The notes under the pieces: generated by a model
The model's database searches: none
What the model was told of the DNA's origin: nothing
Seen by the model: the letters and a program-made list of their open reading frames with translations, nothing else
Part shown: piece after piece, positions 60,249 through 64,000 of the stretch
Position numbering within the stretch: position 1 is the first letter of the stretch
Layout: each line of letters starts with the position of its first letter
Translations under genes and position numbers: made by a program
NCBI GenBank assembly: GCA_045576855.1
Contig: JAZNHG010000037.1
Location: 46,954-110,953, forward strand
Length of the DNA stretch: 64,000 bases
Source: Colimorpha sp045576855
Lineage (GTDB): Bacteria; Bacteroidota; Bacteroidia; Bacteroidales; P3
Reading direction: 5' to 3'

Positions 60249-60877
60249 TATTTTTGCAATTTACCGGCACGGAAGGTACCCTCCGAGACCGTACCGTCAG
60301 CACCGATATAACGGCCCTGACCATTGTACATATCGTTGCTCCAACTACCTGTGTACGAAGCACCATCATGATATTTGCAAGTGCCCTCGCCACTCAGGTG
60401 TCCCATCGAGAAGTTGCCCTCGTAGCGGTCGCCGTTGGGCCAAATCTTCTCTCCTTGGCCATGAGGTGCTCCGTCCTTGAACGAACCCACATAGCGCGTG
60501 CCGTCCGCCCACGTCATCACACCCGTACCGGTGCCCATCTCGGTCCATTCACCATCGATGGAGGCTCCGTTGGGCATGGTGATTATTCCGTGACCTTTGG
60601 CCACATTGTTTACCCATTGTCCCTGATAGACAATTCCGTTAGCATAGGTGAATGTACCTTCGCCATTGGGCATATCCTTCTTCCACTGGCCCTCGTACTG
60701 GTTGCCATTCGACCAGACCATACGACCCTGACCTTCCTTCTTACCCCTACCGTTGAACTGACCGGTGTACACGCTTCCGTCCTTGTAGGTCTTTGTCTCC
60801 GCCACCTGCGCACTCACACTGCCACATATCATCAGACCGGCAATCAACAGGAGAACTTTACTTGCATTCTTTTTCAT
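60248..60877 (-). CDS. Secreted MORN-repeat protein
   Basis: 209 aa. Signal peptide (LLLIAGLMICGSVSAQ), then about eight MORN repeats with the pattern YxGxWxxGxxxGxGxxxxxxG, for example YTGQFNGRGKKEGQGRMVW, YQGQWVNNVAKGHGIITM and YEGNFSMGHLSGEGTCKY. MORN sheets bind partners or membranes; the partner is unknown. Lies between GT2 and the lipoprotein in a seven-gene minus operon. Confidence 0.9.
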   Translation of the reverse strand: MKKNASKVLLLIAGLMICGSVSAQVAETKTYKDGSVYTGQFNGRGKKEGQGRMVWSNGNQYEGQWKKDMPNGEGTFTYANGIVYQGQWVNNVAKGHGIITMPNGASIDGEWTEMGTGTGVMTWADGTRYVGSFKDGAPHGQGEKIWPNGDRYEGNFSMGHLSGEGTCKYHDGASYTGSWSNDMYNGQGRYIGADGTVSEGTFRAGKLQK

Positions 60878-60890
60878 AGTTTTAACTGTT

Positions 60891-61787
60891 TTAATGTGTA
60901 TGTATTGATTGAATTAAATATCCTAATTTATAGAAATTCAACTGCGTAACACTTATAGACTCGCCAGCCAGGAAATGGCTTTCCAGCGGACGGCGCAACA
61001 GCAGGTAGAGCCACTTCACAGGGGCCGTCAGGTGCCAACGGCACAGGCGGTCGTAGGCATCGAGCAGGCGCACCCGCTGGCGAAACATCGGCTCGCCCCG
61101 CAGCATGCGGTCTATCTCCGACAGCGACACCACCCCCTCGCGCGTCTTGGCCAGGAAGTCGGCATTGGTCTCCACCTCGCCGTTGACCACCGGATTGTCG
61201 ATATGCAGGATGGGAATTCCGTTCTGCTCCAGGCGATAGCCGAAAAGCGTGTCCTCGTGCCCATAGCGCACCACATCCTCATCGAACGGTATGCGCTGCA
61301 ACACGTCGCGGCTCACCACAAAATTGTTACTCATAAACGAGCGGTAGGGATGTGCCGTCCGCCAAGCAGCCGACTTGCTTTCCACCTGGGTACCATACAG
61401 ATAGCGTAGCCGATGGGCTGGATTGTTGCCCCGCTTGTCGTACACACGGCCACCTACCACCACCGCAGGATGCTCCCGCAGTGCCTCGGCATAGCGGCAC
61501 AGGAACCCCTCACCCACCTCCGAGTCCACATCGAGGAAAAGCAGATAGTCGCCCTGCGCGTAGTCGAGAAACATATTACGGATACGCGCGCGACCCACAT
61601 TCTCCTCCAGCTCTACATAGCGGCCCAGCTCGGACAGCGACACGTTGCACTGTCTCCACTCGGCCGACGAGCAGTCGTCGATGCACACCAGCTCGGCACC
61701 GCCCTCCACCTCGCCGGCCTGGGTCGCCAGACTCCGTACCAAAGGAACGGCGTCATAATTGTACACTGGTATGCAGATACTTATCAT
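60891..61787 (-). CDS. Glycosyltransferase family 2
   Basis: 298 aa, soluble or peripheral. ISICIPVYNYDAVPLVRSL at the start, CIDDCSSAEW and YLLFLDVDSEVG as the DxD nucleotide-sugar site, then VVRYGHEDTLFGYRLEQNGI with the acidic catalytic region. No membrane helix. Transfers a sugar to a lipid or polysaccharide; donor and acceptor unknown. Overlaps the MBL gene by 4 bases. Confidence 0.88.
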   Translation of the reverse strand: MISICIPVYNYDAVPLVRSLATQAGEVEGGAELVCIDDCSSAEWRQCNVSLSELGRYVELEENVGRARIRNMFLDYAQGDYLLFLDVDSEVGEGFLCRYAEALREHPAVVVGGRVYDKRGNNPAHRLRYLYGTQVESKSAAWRTAHPYRSFMSNNFVVSRDVLQRIPFDEDVVRYGHEDTLFGYRLEQNGIPILHIDNPVVNGEVETNADFLAKTREGVVSLSEIDRMLRGEPMFRQRVRLLDAYDRLCRWHLTAPVKWLYLLLRRPLESHFLAGESISVTQLNFYKLGYLIQSIHTH

Positions 61788-62548
61788 ATATCGACCGTTA
61801 GGTTATCATAGGCCAGAAATACACCTGCAGGCAACTCCTGCTGCACCTCGGCATGGAGACCCATCTCATGGCTGATATGCGTCAGATATGCCCGCTGGGG
61901 CTTCACTCCGGCTATCACACCCAGCGCCTCGCCGAGGCAATAGTGCGAGTAGTGCTTCTCCTTCCGCAAAGCATTAATCACCAAAACCTTAACACCTATC
62001 AGTTTATCCAACTCTTCAGGTGATATATAATTGGCATCGGTGATATATGCCAGCGGGCCGATGCGATAGCCCAAAATAGGCAAATCCTTGTGCATCACAT
62101 GGATGGGCACCACCGTCTCGCCCGCGGCCGTAAAACTGGCAGCGTCGACGCGATGCAGCTCCGCCTCGGGCAAACCGGGATAGATATGGGGCTCGAATAT
62201 GTAGTGGTAGTCGCGGCGGACAGCCGTTTCAGCCTCTACATTAAGAAACACGTCCATTTTGCTGTGCTGCACATAGTTGAACGAACGTATATCATCCAGT
62301 CCACCCACGTGGTCACGATGGGCATGGGTGATGAGTATGGCATCCAGATGCTCCACACGGTGGCAGAGCATCTGCTGGCGAAAGTCGGGGCCGATATCGA
62401 AGAGGATATTCCGCCCCCCGTCGGTCGTCAGCAGTGCCGCAGTGCGCAGACGGCTATCACGACTGTCGGCCGACGCACACACGTCGCAACGGCAGGCGAT
62501 GACAGGAACGCCCTGCGAGGTACCCGTGCCCAAAAACGTCAGTTTCAC
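61784..62548 (-). CDS. MBL-fold metallohydrolase (PhnP-like)
   Basis: 254 aa. Metallo-beta-lactamase fold: FLGTGTSQGVPVIACRCDVCAS, the metal motif THAHRDH (His75, His77, Asp79, His80), GYRIGPLAYITDANY with Asp, and LTHISHEMG. The CxCxxC at the start is a feature of PhnP-type phosphodiesterases. Hydrolyses a phosphodiester, substrate unknown. Overlaps neighbours by 4 bases on both sides. Confidence 0.85.
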   Translation of the reverse strand: MKLTFLGTGTSQGVPVIACRCDVCASADSRDSRLRTAALLTTDGGRNILFDIGPDFRQQMLCHRVEHLDAILITHAHRDHVGGLDDIRSFNYVQHSKMDVFLNVEAETAVRRDYHYIFEPHIYPGLPEAELHRVDAASFTAAGETVVPIHVMHKDLPILGYRIGPLAYITDANYISPEELDKLIGVKVLVINALRKEKHYSHYCLGEALGVIAGVKPQRAYLTHISHEMGLHAEVQQELPAGVFLAYDNLTVDI

Positions 62549-63240
62549 TGCTCTTTGTGTGTCAGTTTGAAGCCAACGCCGTGCACATTGACAATCTCGA
62601 CCGTGGGATCGGCCTTCAGATACTTGCGCAACTTAGTGATATACACATCCATCGAACGGGCGGCGAAGTAGCTGTCGTCCTTCCAGATTTTCTGGAGCGT
62701 GGTGTTGCGGTCCACCAGCTGATTGAAGTTGATGGCGAAGATACGCAGCAGGTCACACTCCTTGGCGGTCAGCCGCTGCACGTCGTCGCCGATGGCAAGG
62801 GTCTGATGCACATAGTCGAAAGTGAAATTGCCGATGCGGAACACGTTCTTGTCCGGACGGTCCTCGTTGAACGAACGGCGCATAGTGGCGTTCAGACGCG
62901 CCAGCAGTTCCTCCATCGAGAAGGGCTTGGTCATATAGTCGTCGGCCCCCACTTCGAAACCCTTCAGCTTGTCTTCCTCCAGATTCTTGGCAGTCAGGAA
63001 GATAATAGGCACCTTCTTGTCCACCTTGCGTATCTCTTTCGCCACGGTGAAGCCATCCTTGAGGGGCATCATCACGTCGAGGATACAGGCATCCACATCC
63101 TCTTCGTCAAAGCATTTCAGGGCCTCTTCGCCGTCCTTGGTCCACACCACGGTGTAGCCCTTCTGCGTCAGATAGGCTTTGAGAATGGTACCCAGATTGG
63201 GGTCATCCTCTGCCACCAGAAGTTTAATTCCAAGATTCAT
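62545..63240 (-). CDS. rprY: OmpR/PhoB-family response regulator (RprY-like)
   Basis: 231 aa. Receiver domain with phosphoacceptor Asp55 in ACILDVMMPLKDG and the conserved Lys in MTKPFSMEELLARL, then a winged-helix DNA-binding domain (LTAKECDLLRIFAINFNQLVDRNTTLQKIW, YITKLRKYLKADPTVEIVNVHGVGFKL). The pattern matches RprY of Bacteroides and Porphyromonas. The partner kinase gene is not in the window. First gene to overlap the MBL gene. Confidence 0.88.
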   Translation of the reverse strand: MNLGIKLLVAEDDPNLGTILKAYLTQKGYTVVWTKDGEEALKCFDEEDVDACILDVMMPLKDGFTVAKEIRKVDKKVPIIFLTAKNLEEDKLKGFEVGADDYMTKPFSMEELLARLNATMRRSFNEDRPDKNVFRIGNFTFDYVHQTLAIGDDVQRLTAKECDLLRIFAINFNQLVDRNTTLQKIWKDDSYFAARSMDVYITKLRKYLKADPTVEIVNVHGVGFKLTHKEQ

Positions 63241-63246
63241 AGCAAT

Positions 63247-63705
63247 TTATTCTTCTGTTATAGTTATCTTTTCAATCAAATCGCCCGGACGTATCTGGTC
63301 AATCACGGGCCAGTCCTGCTCGTCGACACGGCCGAAGCAGGTGTGCACGCCGTCCAGGTGCTGCGTGTTCATGCGGTTGTGGCAGATAAAGAACTGACTG
63401 CCACCGGTATCCTTGCCGGCATGTGCCATGCTCATCACGCCGCGGTCGTGGCGCTGCAGCGGGGCCGAGGTCTCGCACTTGATAGTCCAGCCCGGACCGC
63501 CGGTGCCCACACGCGGGTCGCCCACATTGCGGCTGAAGGGGCATCCGCCCTGCACCACAAAATCGGGTATCACCCTATGGAAACGCAAACCGTCGTAGAA
63601 TCCACTTTTAGCCAGCTTGGCAAAATTGGCCACCGTGCCCGGCACTTCTTTGGCATACAGAGTCACATGCATCGTGCCTTTCTGTGTCTTGATTTCGGCT
63701 TTCAT
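63247..63705 (-). CDS. Cyclophilin-type peptidyl-prolyl isomerase
   Basis: 152 aa. Rotates Xaa-Pro bonds. Marks: GLRFHRVIPDFVVQGGCP (the active-site Arg/Phe region), GVMSMAHAGKDTGGSQFFI, and NTQHLDGVHTCFGRV. No signal peptide, so cytoplasmic. ATG 63705 is used; ATG 63723 (MSNKTN) is an alternative adding six residues. Six bases before the response regulator in the same operon. Confidence 0.93.
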   Translation of the reverse strand: MKAEIKTQKGTMHVTLYAKEVPGTVANFAKLAKSGFYDGLRFHRVIPDFVVQGGCPFSRNVGDPRVGTGGPGWTIKCETSAPLQRHDRGVMSMAHAGKDTGGSQFFICHNRMNTQHLDGVHTCFGRVDEQDWPVIDQIRPGDLIEKITITEE

Positions 63706-63723
63706 ATTTGTTTTATTGGACAT

Positions 63724-64000
63724 TATACTTGTTTGAAGTCGCCTTTTCACCCTTGCCGATTCATCCAATTGGTACCGCATTAACATAAATAATTGCATTT
63801 TATTGTGCGAAATGTTAATTTTTTTTTGTTAATTTCCTTTTTTCACCCCACAAACCGACCACAATGTCCAAGCGTAACGCCAATATCCCGCGCCCCCGGC
63901 GAGCAGGCCACCCTCCCAGCCCTGGCGGGCTGCATTCCCTTAATCTATAGAAACCCCTCCCGCCGCAGGCGGAATAATTTATAAGATTTACCAGATTTCG
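63724..64000. other. Non-coding right end of the window
   Basis: A/T-rich then G+C-rich. Hairpins CAGCCC/GGGCTG (about 63918-63933) and CCGCC/GGCGG (about 63960-63972) may end a minus-strand gene that lies beyond the window. No gene seen. Confidence 0.4.

Overview
The window is a gene-dense piece of a Bacteroidales (Bacteroidota) chromosome of fairly high G+C. This rests on four things: promoters of the Bacteroidota type (TTTG, about 20 bp, TAnnTTTG) with few Shine-Dalgarno sequences; type IX secretion components (a PorW/SprE-like lipoprotein and a protein with a gliding-motility-type C-terminal sorting domain); order-typical gene strings (ftsX-DUF3098-uppP-truB; DUF3822-rsmD; PorW-bactofilin; an RprY-like regulator); and a sodium-pump methylmalonyl-CoA decarboxylase of the propionate-forming type. 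I cannot place it more finely than the order.

Layout. 1-1018 (-): 5' part of a membrane pyrophosphatase. 1320-13930 (+): a run of eleven tightly spaced genes (pyrE, FGE-like protein, hpt, lipoprotein, AsmA-like giant, DUF4199, GT2, ychF, porW, bactofilin, kinase-RapZ fusion). 14165-17660 (+): pseudopilin-like protein, DUF3822, rsmD, purC, CYTH. 17795-20312 (-): argS and an acyl-ACP thioesterase. 20750-25088 (+): tRNA(CAU), ruvX, def, TPR lipoprotein, PPDK-like protein. 25101-30747 (-): dnaX (interrupted by an in-frame amber codon), dapF, ligA, PagL-like outer-membrane deacylase. 31295-38030 (+): acyl-CoA transferase and the methylmalonyl-CoA epimerase/decarboxylase operon. 38153-42448 (+): priA, SRP RNA, prfB. 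42623-44537 (-): small lipoprotein and ftcD. 44859-47911 (+): T9SS cargo, dapD, lipoprotein. 48004-51957 (+): dnaN, ftsX, DUF3098, uppP, truB. 52407-57196 (+): atpD-atpC, amidohydrolase, peptide-binding lipoprotein, small membrane protein. 57266-63705 (-): cyclophilin, response regulator, MBL hydrolase, GT2, MORN protein, BamE-like lipoprotein, DPP5-like peptidase.

How the genes work together. The 31-38 kb block is a metabolic module: a CoA-transferase, methylmalonyl-CoA epimerase, and the alpha, gamma-like, biotin-carrier and beta subunits of a Na+-translocating decarboxylase turn methylmalonyl-CoA into propionyl-CoA while pumping sodium, which fits with the Na+/H+ pyrophosphatase at the left edge. 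dapD and dapF belong to succinylase-type diaminopimelate synthesis. dnaN, dnaX, ligA, priA and ruvX are replication/repair genes scattered over the window.

The most unusual content is between the genes. Three copies of a 133-bp element, each exactly 133 bp, lie at 20504-20636, 30957-31089 and 44618-44750 (reverse). Each holds a small dyad, five 11-bp iterons and a conserved tail, and each sits in a divergent promoter region pointing at a TAnnTTTG promoter. Two diverged relatives with 11-bp iterons lie at 40851-40905 and 52140-52221; the second folds into a 31-bp hairpin whose loop is exactly one iteron. Separate arrays with strict 7-bp or 8-bp periods lie at 20832-20894, 40710-40835, 41253-41316 and 42758-42827, two of them folding back on themselves. 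A second notable item is the in-frame TAG in dnaX exactly at the gamma/tau boundary.
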